From: Sphingobacterium sp. lm-10
GTDB lineage: Bacteria; Bacteroidota; Bacteroidia; Sphingobacteriales; Sphingobacteriaceae
Assembly (NCBI RefSeq): GCF_023554555.1
Contig: NZ_JAMJWC010000001.1
Location: forward strand, 2,294,001 to 2,358,000
Direction of reading: 5' to 3'
DNA length: 64,000 bases
Each line of letters opens with the position of its first letter. Within the stretch, counting starts at the first letter, position 1. Below are positions 10,242 to 17,649 of the stretch, piece after piece. The notes below the pieces were generated by a model. The model was not told where the DNA came from, ran no database searches, and saw only the letters and a program-made list of their open reading frames with translations. The position numbers were made by a program, and so were the translations under genes.

Positions 10242-10772
10242 ATGAAAAAATTATTTATTGCCCCTATCGCAGCATTAGCATTTGGCTTAGCATCTTGTGG
10301 AGGCAACACTGATTCAGACAAAAAAGATAATACTCCTTCTGAAGAAGCGGCTCCTGTTTCAGAAGCGGCAACAGTACCTGGCATTGAAAACGTGGAACTA
10401 TCTAACAGTTGGACTGTTCAAGGCAATGATCAAATGAAATTTGATGTTAATTTGATTCGTGTAAAAGCCGGTGAGCCTGTTGAGATTACGTTAAAAAATG
10501 TAGGCGAATTGCCGATCGAATCAATGGGACATAATCTTGTTGTTTTGAAATCGGGTGTAGATATCCCTACGTTTGGCGGTGAAGCGGCTGGTGCGCCAGA
10601 TAACGATTACATTCCAAAATCGTCTCTAAGCTCCATCGTAGCACATACAAAACTATTAGGCCCAGGACAGGAAGACAAGATTAGCTTCACCCTAGAGCCT
10701 GGAGTGTATCCATATATTTGTAGCTTCCCAGGTCATTTCGGGATCATGCAAGGAAAAATCGTCGCTGAGTAG
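10242..10772 (+). CDS. Azurin-like type 1 copper lipoprotein
   Basis: This is a small blue-copper electron carrier tethered as a lipoprotein. The signal peptide ends in LASC with lipidated C19. A low-complexity Asp/Glu/Ser linker (about 22-45) precedes the cupredoxin fold. The copper ligands H97 (MGHNL), C160 (YICSFPGH), H165 and M169 show the exact C-x4-H-x3-M spacing of azurin. At 176 residues it equals a mature azurin plus signal and tether. It probably shuttles electrons in the periplasm or at the outer membrane, for example to a cytochrome peroxidase or oxidase (inference). A TAAATTCG box at 10208-10215 may be the -7 element. It is monocistronic, with a strong terminator behind it. Confidence 0.93.
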   Translation: MKKLFIAPIAALAFGLASCGGNTDSDKKDNTPSEEAAPVSEAATVPGIENVELSNSWTVQGNDQMKFDVNLIRVKAGEPVEITLKNVGELPIESMGHNLVVLKSGVDIPTFGGEAAGAPDNDYIPKSSLSSIVAHTKLLGPGQEDKISFTLEPGVYPYICSFPGHFGIMQGKIVAE

Positions 10773-10786
10773 TATCTCAACGATCG

Positions 10787-10823
10787 AAAAACCGACAATC
10801 TCTGCAGATTGTCGGTTTTTTTT
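10787..10823 (+). terminator. Strong intrinsic terminator after azurin gene
   Basis: The arms ACCGACAATCT and AGATTGTCGGT enclose a very short loop and are followed by eight T residues. This is a textbook Rho-independent terminator. Confidence 0.92.
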
Positions 10824-10905
10824 AATTATAGCGTAATTTTATGCGTATACGACACGATCATTCTTAATTTAATCGTATTTTTGAACAGAGAAAAAACACG
10901 ACTAT

Positions 10906-12312
10906 ATGCAGTATGACGTAATTGTAATCGGAAGTGGGCCAGGCGGCTATGTAGCTGCTATCCGTTGCGCTCAACTCGGACTAAAAACCGCTGTTATTGA
11001 AAAATACAGCACCTTTGGTGGAACCTGTCTTAATGTAGGCTGTATCCCCTCCAAAGCCTTATTGGACACATCAGAGCACTATCATAATGCCGCACACAAT
11101 TTTGCGGATCACGGCATCAGCCTAGACAGCTTGAAAATCGACGTCAAAAAGATGATCGATCGCAAAAATGATGTGATTTCGCAAAACACCGCCGGAATTA
11201 CTTACTTATTCAAGAAAAATAAGATTGATAGCTTCGAGGGCTTAGGTTCCTTCGTGGATAAAAACACGATTAAAATTGAAAAAGAAGGTGCAGATGCACA
11301 AGAGATAAAAGGGAAGAATATCATCATCGCGACCGGCTCAAAACCAACTGCTTTGCCGTTCCTACCTATCGACAAGAAGCGAATCATTACATCTACCGAA
11401 GCTTTACAACTAGAAGAAATTCCGAAAAGCCTGATCGTTATTGGCGGCGGCGTTATCGGATTGGAGTTGGGATCGGTATACGCACGCCTAGGCTCGAAGG
11501 TTTCTGTCGTAGAGTATGCGAAATCTATCATCCCTACTATGGATGCTTCCTTAGGTAAAGAATTACAACGTGTGTTGAAAAAACATCTTGGGTTTGAGTT
11601 TTTCCTAGGGCATAAAGTTACGGGTGCCACCACTAAAGGTGATGAGGTTACCGTAACCGCAGAAGATGCAAAAGGCAAAGAAGTATCTTTCCAAGGTGAT
11701 TACTGCATCGTAGCTGTAGGTCGTACAGCTTATACAGAGGGCTTAGGCTTAGATAAGATTGGTATCGAGACCGAAGAGCGTGGCAACAAAATTCCGGTAA
11801 ATGAGCATTTGGAGACTTCTGTAGAAGGCGTATATGCTATCGGCGATGTCATTAAAGGTGCCATGCTAGCGCACAAAGCAGAAGATGAAGGTATTTTTGT
11901 AGCAGAACGCATTGCAGGACAAAAACCACATATTGATTACAACGCCATTCCGGGTGTAGTATACACTTGGCCAGAAGTAGCCGCTGTCGGACAGACAGAG
12001 GAGCAACTGAAGGAAGCCGGCAAGAAATATAAAACAGGAAGCTTTTCATTCAAAGCATCAGGCCGCGCAAAAGCATCGGGCGATACAGATGGCTTTGTGA
12101 AAGTATTAGCAGATGCGGAGACCGATGAAGTTTTAGGCGTACACATGATTGGTCCTCGCGCAGCAGATATGATTGCAGAAGCAGTAATGGCATTGGAATA
12201 TCGTGCCTCAGCAGAGGATATCGGTCGTATTTGTCATGCGCACCCTACGTACACCGAAGCCTTTAAGGAAGCTGCATTGGCCGCTACAGACAATCGAGCA
12301 ATACACGCTTAG
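10906..12312 (+). CDS. lpdA: Dihydrolipoyl dehydrogenase (E3)
   Basis: This FAD enzyme reoxidises dihydrolipoamide with NAD+ in the pyruvate and 2-oxoglutarate dehydrogenase complexes and in the glycine cleavage system. The 468-residue length is standard. The FAD-binding GSGPGG (9-14), the redox disulfide C41/C46 in GGTCLNVGCIPSK, the NAD-binding GGGVIGLELG and the C-terminal HAHPTYTEAF with the catalytic His-Glu pair are all present. No E1 or E2 gene is adjacent, so this E3 probably serves several complexes. A TATTTTTG box at 10876-10883 is a plausible -7 element 22 bases before the ATG. A strong terminator makes it monocistronic. Confidence 0.97.
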   Translation: MQYDVIVIGSGPGGYVAAIRCAQLGLKTAVIEKYSTFGGTCLNVGCIPSKALLDTSEHYHNAAHNFADHGISLDSLKIDVKKMIDRKNDVISQNTAGITYLFKKNKIDSFEGLGSFVDKNTIKIEKEGADAQEIKGKNIIIATGSKPTALPFLPIDKKRIITSTEALQLEEIPKSLIVIGGGVIGLELGSVYARLGSKVSVVEYAKSIIPTMDASLGKELQRVLKKHLGFEFFLGHKVTGATTKGDEVTVTAEDAKGKEVSFQGDYCIVAVGRTAYTEGLGLDKIGIETEERGNKIPVNEHLETSVEGVYAIGDVIKGAMLAHKAEDEGIFVAERIAGQKPHIDYNAIPGVVYTWPEVAAVGQTEEQLKEAGKKYKTGSFSFKASGRAKASGDTDGFVKVLADAETDEVLGVHMIGPRAADMIAEAVMALEYRASAEDIGRICHAHPTYTEAFKEAALAATDNRAIHA

Positions 12313-12324
12313 TTTTAAGAAATA

Positions 12325-12363
12325 AAGAAAGGGAAACAACGCATTGTTTCCCTTTCTTTTTAG
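12325..12363 (+). terminator. Intrinsic terminator after lpd
   Basis: The arms AAGAAAGGGAAACAA and TTGTTTCCCTTTCTT have a 4-base loop and run into further T residues. Just downstream is a 14-base palindrome (12361-12374), then CTAGAA/TTCTAG arms at 12372-12387, whose role is unknown. Confidence 0.9.
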
Positions 12364-12516
12364 CTAATTAGCTAGAAAAGGTTCTAGCCTATTCTTTCAC
12401 AACGACGCAGTTACACACATTAACTTTCTGTAAGTGGCTCGTATCGAAATATCCAGTGTTACCACAGACAGTATATGCTGATGAAATAATTACCAAAACT
12501 AACAAGCACTTAACAT

Positions 12517-12918
12517 ATGAATTTTTACACCCGAAAATGGATTAAACCCGAAGACCTCAATCCCAACGGATCTCTTTTTGGAGGCACACTACTTCGTTGG
12601 ATCGATGAAGAAGCAGTAATATATGCCATCGTTCAGTTAGGCAATCCAAACATCGTGACCAAATACATTTCCGAGATTAACTTCGTCAGTTCAGCTCGTA
12701 CCGGAGACATCATCGAGATGGGCATCGAGGCGATTGATTTTGGTAGAACATCGTTGACGATGCGCTGCGAGGTTCGCAATAAGATCACTCGCAAAACTAT
12801 TCTTTCCATTGATAAACTGGTATTCGTTAATCTAAATGAGGAGGGGACACCTACGCCGCATGGCAAAACAGAAATTCACTATAATTATTTGGGAATAGAG
12901 CCTGACAAAAGGGATTAA
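12517..12918 (+). CDS. Acyl-CoA thioesterase, single hotdog domain (YciA/BFIT-like)
   Basis: This 133-residue single-domain hotdog protein hydrolyses acyl-CoA thioesters. The characteristic segment is NPNGSLFGGTLLRWIDEEA, where the Gly-Gly turn and the Asp/Glu face the active site. It is followed by a conserved beta-strand region with FVSSARTGDIIEMGIEAIDF and a C-terminal strand, KLVFVNLNEEG. Its length and order fit the YciA/cytosolic acyl-CoA hydrolase group. The physiological chain length cannot be predicted. It stands alone between lpd and the convergent sucC, sharing a bidirectional terminator with the latter. Confidence 0.9.
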   Translation: MNFYTRKWIKPEDLNPNGSLFGGTLLRWIDEEAVIYAIVQLGNPNIVTKYISEINFVSSARTGDIIEMGIEAIDFGRTSLTMRCEVRNKITRKTILSIDKLVFVNLNEEGTPTPHGKTEIHYNYLGIEPDKRD

Positions 12919-12996
12919 TTTTTAATCTTCTATTTGTTGAATCTTTTTCAGAGACTTGTATAGAACCTCCTTGCGAGAAGGAGAAATATCAAAACA

Positions 12997-13030
12997 CAAA
13001 AAAGCCTTTCGGAATTCCGAAAGGCTTTTT
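12997..13030. terminator. Bidirectional terminator between thioesterase gene and sucC
   Basis: The arms AAAAAGCCTTTCGG and CCGAAAGGCTTTTT form an almost perfect palindrome with A and T tracts on either side, so it works for both convergent genes. Confidence 0.92.
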
Positions 13031-13052
13031 ATATATGCTGAGTAAGCTAAAC

Positions 13053-14246
13053 TTAACCTTCTAACACTTCAGATACTAAGTCTGCCGCTTCTTTCAAAGC
13101 AATAGCTGAATACACTTTTAAACCAGATCCATCAATCAGTTTTTTCGCTTCTTCTGCATTCGTTCCTTGTAAGCGAACAATAATTGGCACTGGAATATCA
13201 CCAATTTCTTGGTAAGCATCAATCACACCTTGCGCAACACGGTCACAACGAACGATACCACCAAAGATATTGATTAGGATTGCTTTTACATTAGGGTCTT
13301 GAAGAATGATATTGAATCCTGCTTTTACAGTTTCTGCATTTGCAGTACCACCTACATCTAAGAAGTTAGCTGGCTCACCGCCCGCCAATTTAATGATGTC
13401 CATAGTAGCCATCGCCAAACCTGCACCATTCACCATACAACCCACGTTTCCGTCCAACTTCACGTAGTTCAAGTTAGATTTACCGGCTTCTACTTCGGTA
13501 GGATCCTCTTCTGCTAAGTCACGCAATGCTGCATAATCAGCGTGGCGATACAACGCATTTTCATCCAAGTTCACTTTCGCATCTACTGCTAAGATCTTAT
13601 CGTCTGAAGTTTTCAATACTGGATTAATCTCGAACATAGAAGAATCGATCGAGTCGTATGCTTTATACAAAGCAGACACGAATTTCACCATCTCTTTTAA
13701 TGCTCCGCCAGAAAGGCCTAAGTTAAACGCAATCTTACGAGCCTGAAAACCTTGAAGACCTACTTTAGGATCGATTTCTTCTTTGAAGATCAGGTGCGGT
13801 GTTTTCTCCGCTACTTCTTCAATATCCATTCCACCTTCGGTAGAGTACATGATCATATTACGACCAGAAGCACGATCCAAAAGAACTGACATATAGAACT
13901 CTTTGGTTTCGCTTTCTCCAGGGTAATACACATCCTGTGCTACCAATACTTTGCTTACTTTCTTACCTTCTGGACCTGTCTGAGGTGTAACCAACTGCAT
14001 CCCGATGATATCAGTAGCACGTTGTACTACCTCGTCATGGTTTTTAGCCAGCTTCACACCACCACCTTTTCCGCGGCCTCCGGCATGAATCTGGGCTTTT
14101 ACAACCACCCAGTCCGAGTTATACTCTTCTTTCAATCTCTTTGCAGCATCTAAGGCTTGCTCAGGGGTTTCGGCTACAATACCTTCTTGTATGCGTACTC
14201 CGAAACTTTTAAGTATTTCTTTTCCTTGATATTCGTGAATATTCAT
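13053..14246 (-). CDS. sucC: Succinyl-CoA ligase (ADP-forming) beta subunit
   Basis: This is the beta subunit of succinyl-CoA synthetase, the substrate-level phosphorylation step of the TCA cycle. The 397-residue product begins MNIHEYQGKEILKSFGV, which is the family N-terminus, so I chose the ATG at 14246 rather than an upstream extension with no homology. An ATP-grasp domain (about 1-240, with HAGGRGKGGGVK) is followed by the CoA-ligase domain with VDAKVNLDENALYRH, NGAGLAMATMDIIKLAGG, FLDVGG and INIFGGIVRCD. The alpha subunit gene sucD is not adjacent, which is common in Bacteroidota. Transcription probably starts at the promoter given at 14264-14294. Confidence 0.97.
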   Translation of the reverse strand: MNIHEYQGKEILKSFGVRIQEGIVAETPEQALDAAKRLKEEYNSDWVVVKAQIHAGGRGKGGGVKLAKNHDEVVQRATDIIGMQLVTPQTGPEGKKVSKVLVAQDVYYPGESETKEFYMSVLLDRASGRNMIMYSTEGGMDIEEVAEKTPHLIFKEEIDPKVGLQGFQARKIAFNLGLSGGALKEMVKFVSALYKAYDSIDSSMFEINPVLKTSDDKILAVDAKVNLDENALYRHADYAALRDLAEEDPTEVEAGKSNLNYVKLDGNVGCMVNGAGLAMATMDIIKLAGGEPANFLDVGGTANAETVKAGFNIILQDPNVKAILINIFGGIVRCDRVAQGVIDAYQEIGDIPVPIIVRLQGTNAEEAKKLIDGSGLKVYSAIALKEAADLVSEVLEG

Positions 14247-14263
14247 TGATTCAATATTTCCAG

Positions 14264-14294
14264 TAAAAGTAGTTTTTTTATTTGTAAGGGGCAA
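14264..14294 (-). promoter_or_regulatory. Candidate Bacteroidota-type promoter of sucC
   Basis: On the minus strand a TTG (-33 element) is followed after 20 bases by TACTTTTA, one mismatch from TAnnTTTG. The -7 box lies 17 bases before the sucC ATG. Spacing and position fit the housekeeping sigma factor of this phylum. Confidence 0.4.
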
Positions 14295-14358
14295 GTTATT
14301 GTTATGTAAACGACAATTTTGCCTATTGCTTACCGAATCATATTCACGCTATTTTATG

Positions 14359-14366
14359 TAACTTCG
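14359..14366 (+). promoter_or_regulatory. Candidate -7 box abutting the lolD-like start
   Basis: TAACTTCG, one mismatch from TAnnTTTG, ends 4 bases before the ATG. If it is used, the transcript would be leaderless or nearly so. No convincing -33 element was found. Confidence 0.35.
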
Positions 14367-14370
14367 CAGT

Positions 14371-15027
14371 ATGATACTACAGGCCAAAGACATTTATAAA
14401 ACGTATGGCGAACTTCAGATATTAAAAGGCGTAAGCCTAGAGGTACAGAAAGGAGAGGTCGTATCAATTGTGGGAGCTTCCGGAGCAGGTAAAAGTACAT
14501 TATTGCATATCATAGGCACGCTGGATCGGCCCGATAAAGGCGGGCTTTTCATCAACGGACAGGAACTCCACAAGCTCAACGAAAAAAAATTAAGTGACTT
14601 CCGTAACCGCAACATTGGCTTTGTGTTTCAGTTTCATCACCTCCTACCTGAATTTACAGCATTGGAGAATGTATCTATTCCAGGGTATATTGCGGGAGCA
14701 CCACAAAAAGTGGTGGAAAAACGGGCAATGGAATTATTGGAACGACTCGGCATTGCTGATCGTGCCTCTCACAAACCTGGAGCCTTATCCGGAGGCGAGC
14801 AACAACGAATTTCTGTGGCGCGAGCACTCATCAATAATCCGGCGATTATACTGGCTGATGAGCCCTCGGGAAACCTAGATTCGGAAAATGCCGCGTCTTT
14901 GCACCGCCTGTTCTTCGACCTTCGTGATACGATGCAACAAACCTTTATCATCGTAACACATAATGAAGAGCTGGCCAGCATATCCGATCGCACAATCCAT
15001 ATGCGAGACGGACTGATCTACGAATAA
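14371..15027 (+). CDS. ABC transporter ATPase, LolD/MacB-type
   Basis: This 218-residue ATPase belongs to the family that powers LolCDE-type lipoprotein release and related MacB-like extrusion systems. Walker A is GASGAGKST (35-43), the Q-loop lies in [12 protein letters not shown], the signature is LSGGEQQR, Walker B is [11 protein letters not shown] and the switch histidine is in [21 protein letters not shown] is typical of LolD. No permease gene follows, so the LolCE-like partner must be encoded elsewhere; assignment to lipoprotein sorting is an inference from sequence type. It is followed after 10 bases by two small unknown genes that are probably co-transcribed. Confidence 0.9.
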   Translation: MILQAKDIYKTYGELQILKGVSLEVQKGEVVSIVGASGAGKSTLLHIIGTLDRPDKGGLFINGQELHKLNEKKLSDFRNRNIGFVFQFHHLLPEFTALENVSIPGYIAGAPQKVVEKRAMELLERLGIADRASHKPGALSGGEQQRISVARALINNPAIILADEPSGNLDSENAASLHRLFFDLRDTMQQTFIIVTHNEELASISDRTIHMRDGLIYE

Positions 15028-15037
15028 AAAAATAGTT

Positions 15038-15496
15038 ATGCCGACCATTCTACTTACTTATGGGACGAGACCTATTGCGCAGCGCATTGCCAAGGCATTG
15101 AGTCCACACCATAGCATTGTTCTAGCCTCCAATGAGGAGATCCCAACAGTATTATCTAACACCTACAAATCCATCCCTAATCCCGCCAACCCTGTATTTG
15201 CACACGAAATACTGAAACTTTGTCTGGATAAGAACATCGATTTGGTGCTACCTTTGGGAGTCGCCGAAATAGAGGTGCTCAGCGCATCCATCATCCTGTT
15301 TGAAGAGTACGGTATTACCATCCTGCGACCTTCCATTAGTGCGCAACAAAAAATAGCACAACACATCCCGTCTGACACTCCCCTACTGATCGCACACGGT
15401 GGCCATTCGTTATTGGATAAAACTCCAACACCCGAAATGGTACAAAACGGGGTATATGCCTTAGCGGCAGACACATGGTTACCCGTAATTATCTAA
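15038..15496 (+). CDS. Small protein resembling a stand-alone pre-ATP-grasp domain
   Basis: I do not recognise a named family with certainty. The 152-residue product begins ILLTYGTRPIAQRIAKAL, a Rossmann-like beta-alpha opening like the N-terminal pre-ATP-grasp domain of carbamoyl-phosphate-synthase-like enzymes. A predicted strand, DLVLPLGVAEIEVLSA, follows, then helices where such enzymes read the substrate. In those enzymes an ATP-grasp domain comes next; here the protein simply ends, with no kinase-like or metal-binding motifs. There is no signal peptide, so it is cytoplasmic. It lies 10 bases after the lolD-like gene and 9 bases before the HAD-like gene, so the three probably form one transcript. 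Confidence 0.65.
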   Translation: MPTILLTYGTRPIAQRIAKALSPHHSIVLASNEEIPTVLSNTYKSIPNPANPVFAHEILKLCLDKNIDLVLPLGVAEIEVLSASIILFEEYGITILRPSISAQQKIAQHIPSDTPLLIAHGGHSLLDKTPTPEMVQNGVYALAADTWLPVII

Positions 15497-15505
15497 AGGC
15501 TAAAT

Positions 15506-16045
15506 ATGAAAAGAATTACTCCAGCGACGGATAAACACTTATATCTATTTGAGGTGGATGATGTGCTGTATGCAAAGCGCGACTTTATCTTACAGATTTA
15601 CTACCTCTTTGGTCAGTTTGTAGAATTTACAGAGTCTAAGCCTGTTGCAGCAGCAATCACGCAATTCATGAAAGCGCAATTCGAAGCCAATAAGACCGAT
15701 GGACTGCTGCAAGCCATACAAAAGGAATTCGGATTAAACGAAGATTATACTGAAAATTTCGAACGTTTGCAGGCCAATGCGCATCTACCGTTGAAGCTTT
15801 TGTTATTGGATGAAATCAAAGAAAACTTCCAGACATTGATTAGTGCCGGCAAGCAATTGGCAATCCTGACGGAAGGTAATCCGATTTTGCAATTGAATAA
15901 ATTGAAACATGTGGATTGGGATGGCTGGGATCGGCAAATAAAAATTTATTTTACAGACGAATTGGTATTCAGAAATTTAGACCCTTTTGCTTATATTGCA
16001 GATGAGTTTGGTGTGGATACTGCAGAGATTGAATATATCCGATAG
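15506..16045 (+). CDS. HAD-like protein, probably shortened by a frameshift near its C-terminus
   Basis: The 179-residue product looks like a HAD-superfamily protein. Motif I is FEVDDVLY, with Glu16 where most HADs have the nucleophilic Asp. A helical cap (about 25-110) and a motif II-like ILTEGNP follow. The frame stops exactly where motif IV would be, after AEIEYIR. Beyond the stop the sequence encodes D-S-V-G-P-P in another frame (from 16041), which stays open to a TGA at 16092-16094, overlapping the next gene's ATG as ATGA. Restoring two G residues (ATC-GGC-GAT-AGC) would give a motif-IV-like IGDS. This is either a recent 2-base deletion or a sequencing error; a natural C-terminus is also possible. 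Activity is doubtful. Confidence 0.6.
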   Translation: MKRITPATDKHLYLFEVDDVLYAKRDFILQIYYLFGQFVEFTESKPVAAAITQFMKAQFEANKTDGLLQAIQKEFGLNEDYTENFERLQANAHLPLKLLLLDEIKENFQTLISAGKQLAILTEGNPILQLNKLKHVDWDGWDRQIKIYFTDELVFRNLDPFAYIADEFGVDTAEIEYIR

Positions 16046-16090
16046 CGTTGGTCCCCCATTTCATCAACGCAAACTATTACGGATATTGTC

Positions 16091-17602
16091 ATGAAAAAAA
16101 CACTTCACTTCCTCGTGGCACTTGCTCTTGCAGGGCTTACTTTTCAATCGTGTAAAAAAGAACAATCAATCAACCCGGATGAGGAAATCACCGGGCAACC
16201 CGAAGAACAAGAGCTTTTGCTTAAGGACTCCACCTATTTATTCACCTATACTTATTCGCTCTGGAATAAAAACATGCCGGAGCCAAAAACAACCGCCGAT
16301 CTCAGAAACTTTACTAGAACTTACAGCAATGCTGAAGAAGTTCTTTCGGCCTTAATGGCTCTGACTCCACCGATCGGACCAAACAACAATGCCGTGGATC
16401 GTTTTAGTTTTATCGACCGCACCAACCGCGTTGGAGAACAGATTGGACAGGGCGTTTATCGCGACCTAGGGTTAAGCTTACAGGCTATTCTTTTTGACGA
16501 AACCTCCAGAAAAGTCGGCATTTTGATTCGCCTTGTACAAAAGAATTCTCCGGCGGCACAAAGCGGGTTAATAAGAGGCTTGCGTGTGTTGAGTGTAGAT
16601 GGTGTAGCACTGAATCTTACTGCAGCCGCAAACAATTCTATTAGCGGAAATATCGACGTAGTCAACAAATTATACACGGGAAATGTCTCTCGGGTTCGGG
16701 TACGCAACCTGAGTACGGGAGCCGAACAAGATGTGGCCATCAACGGAACCACGAGCTACACGCTCAATCCTATTCTGGAAAACAAAGTGATTGAACTACC
16801 CGCCAATGGCAAGAAAGTTGGTTACCTCGCGTACACCTCCTTTATCAACGTAATCAGTAATCAACAACCCAACAGCTTTCATAGAGATCTAACAGCGGCC
16901 TTTGCCGATTTTAGCAATGCAGGTATTCAAGAGCTCGTGGTAGATTTACGATACAATGGTGGTGGCGAAACCAGCGCTGCCCAGCTATTGACCAATCTGA
17001 TTGTACCGTCCGGTCATAACGGCCAGATCATGTATAGCTATGTGATGAACGATATCCTAACGGCTGGTGGTTTTACAGATCCATCCCGTACTAACGCACC
17101 ATTTCAGCCGATCAAGATTAATAAAACTAATAATCTCAGTCTGAATCGCGTGTATTTTTTGGTGACGTCGTCCAGCGCCTCGGCCAGTGAACTGGTTATC
17201 AATGCGCTAAAACCATATATGGATGTACAAATCATCTCGACGCAAGGCCGCGGAACCTACGGGAAGCCTGTAGGATCTTTTGGTCGCGCCGTTATGAGCA
17301 ACGCAGCTAGACTCTATATCACGTCTTTCAAGATGACCAATGCAGCCGGACAGGGTGATTACTATAATGGACTTATAGGACAAAAAAGTAACTCCCGCGA
17401 TGGATATCTTGATGCCTTAGGGAGCGAAAATGAGCAAATGTTCAGCGATGCGCTGTACCATATTTCAAATGGTGTATACCGCAGCGCTTCGACATCGGCA
17501 CAGGCGCGGATCGGCCGAGTTAATACTCCCTTGAATACGGCGAATGGCCTGGAAATTCTATTGGATCAACAGGTCCAGGGTTTGTATCATCTAAATCCAT
17601 AA
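16091..17602 (+). CDS. S41 family C-terminal processing peptidase lipoprotein (copy 1)
   Basis: This 503-residue lipoprotein peptidase has a lipobox ending at C21 (TFQSC-KKE). Domain order is an N-terminal helical region (about 30-115), a PDZ-like domain (about 125-215, AAQSGLIRGLRVLSVDG) and the S41 catalytic core. The core strand VVDLRYNGGGETSAAQLL is typical. Nucleophile S364 sits in SASASELV and the general-base lysine K392 in TYGKP, so the Ser-Lys dyad looks intact. It probably acts on periplasmic or surface proteins; the substrate is unknown. It is followed by a divergent paralogue in the same direction, a tandem duplication. Confidence 0.9.
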   Translation: MKKTLHFLVALALAGLTFQSCKKEQSINPDEEITGQPEEQELLLKDSTYLFTYTYSLWNKNMPEPKTTADLRNFTRTYSNAEEVLSALMALTPPIGPNNNAVDRFSFIDRTNRVGEQIGQGVYRDLGLSLQAILFDETSRKVGILIRLVQKNSPAAQSGLIRGLRVLSVDGVALNLTAAANNSISGNIDVVNKLYTGNVSRVRVRNLSTGAEQDVAINGTTSYTLNPILENKVIELPANGKKVGYLAYTSFINVISNQQPNSFHRDLTAAFADFSNAGIQELVVDLRYNGGGETSAAQLLTNLIVPSGHNGQIMYSYVMNDILTAGGFTDPSRTNAPFQPIKINKTNNLSLNRVYFLVTSSSASASELVINALKPYMDVQIISTQGRGTYGKPVGSFGRAVMSNAARLYITSFKMTNAAGQGDYYNGLIGQKSNSRDGYLDALGSENEQMFSDALYHISNGVYRSASTSAQARIGRVNTPLNTANGLEILLDQQVQGLYHLNP

Positions 17603-17649
17603 ATCACTTTTTTTCGTAAATACCTCTATAGCAATCTGGCCAAAACGAC

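Noticed and set aside
11202..11678. 158-codon open frame antisense to lpd
   Set aside because: It lies entirely inside a strongly conserved lpd and its product is Ser/Pro-rich with no family resemblance; a codon-bias shadow.
12361..12387. Overlapping palindromes TAGCTAATTAGCTA and CTAGAA/TTCTAG after the lpd terminator
   Set aside because: Short AT-rich palindromes next to a terminator occur by chance; no gene or promoter element is tied to them.
14247..14294. 16-residue N-terminal extension of SucC
   Set aside because: The sequence before MNIHEYQGKE has no SucC homology, and the promoter candidate lies inside it.
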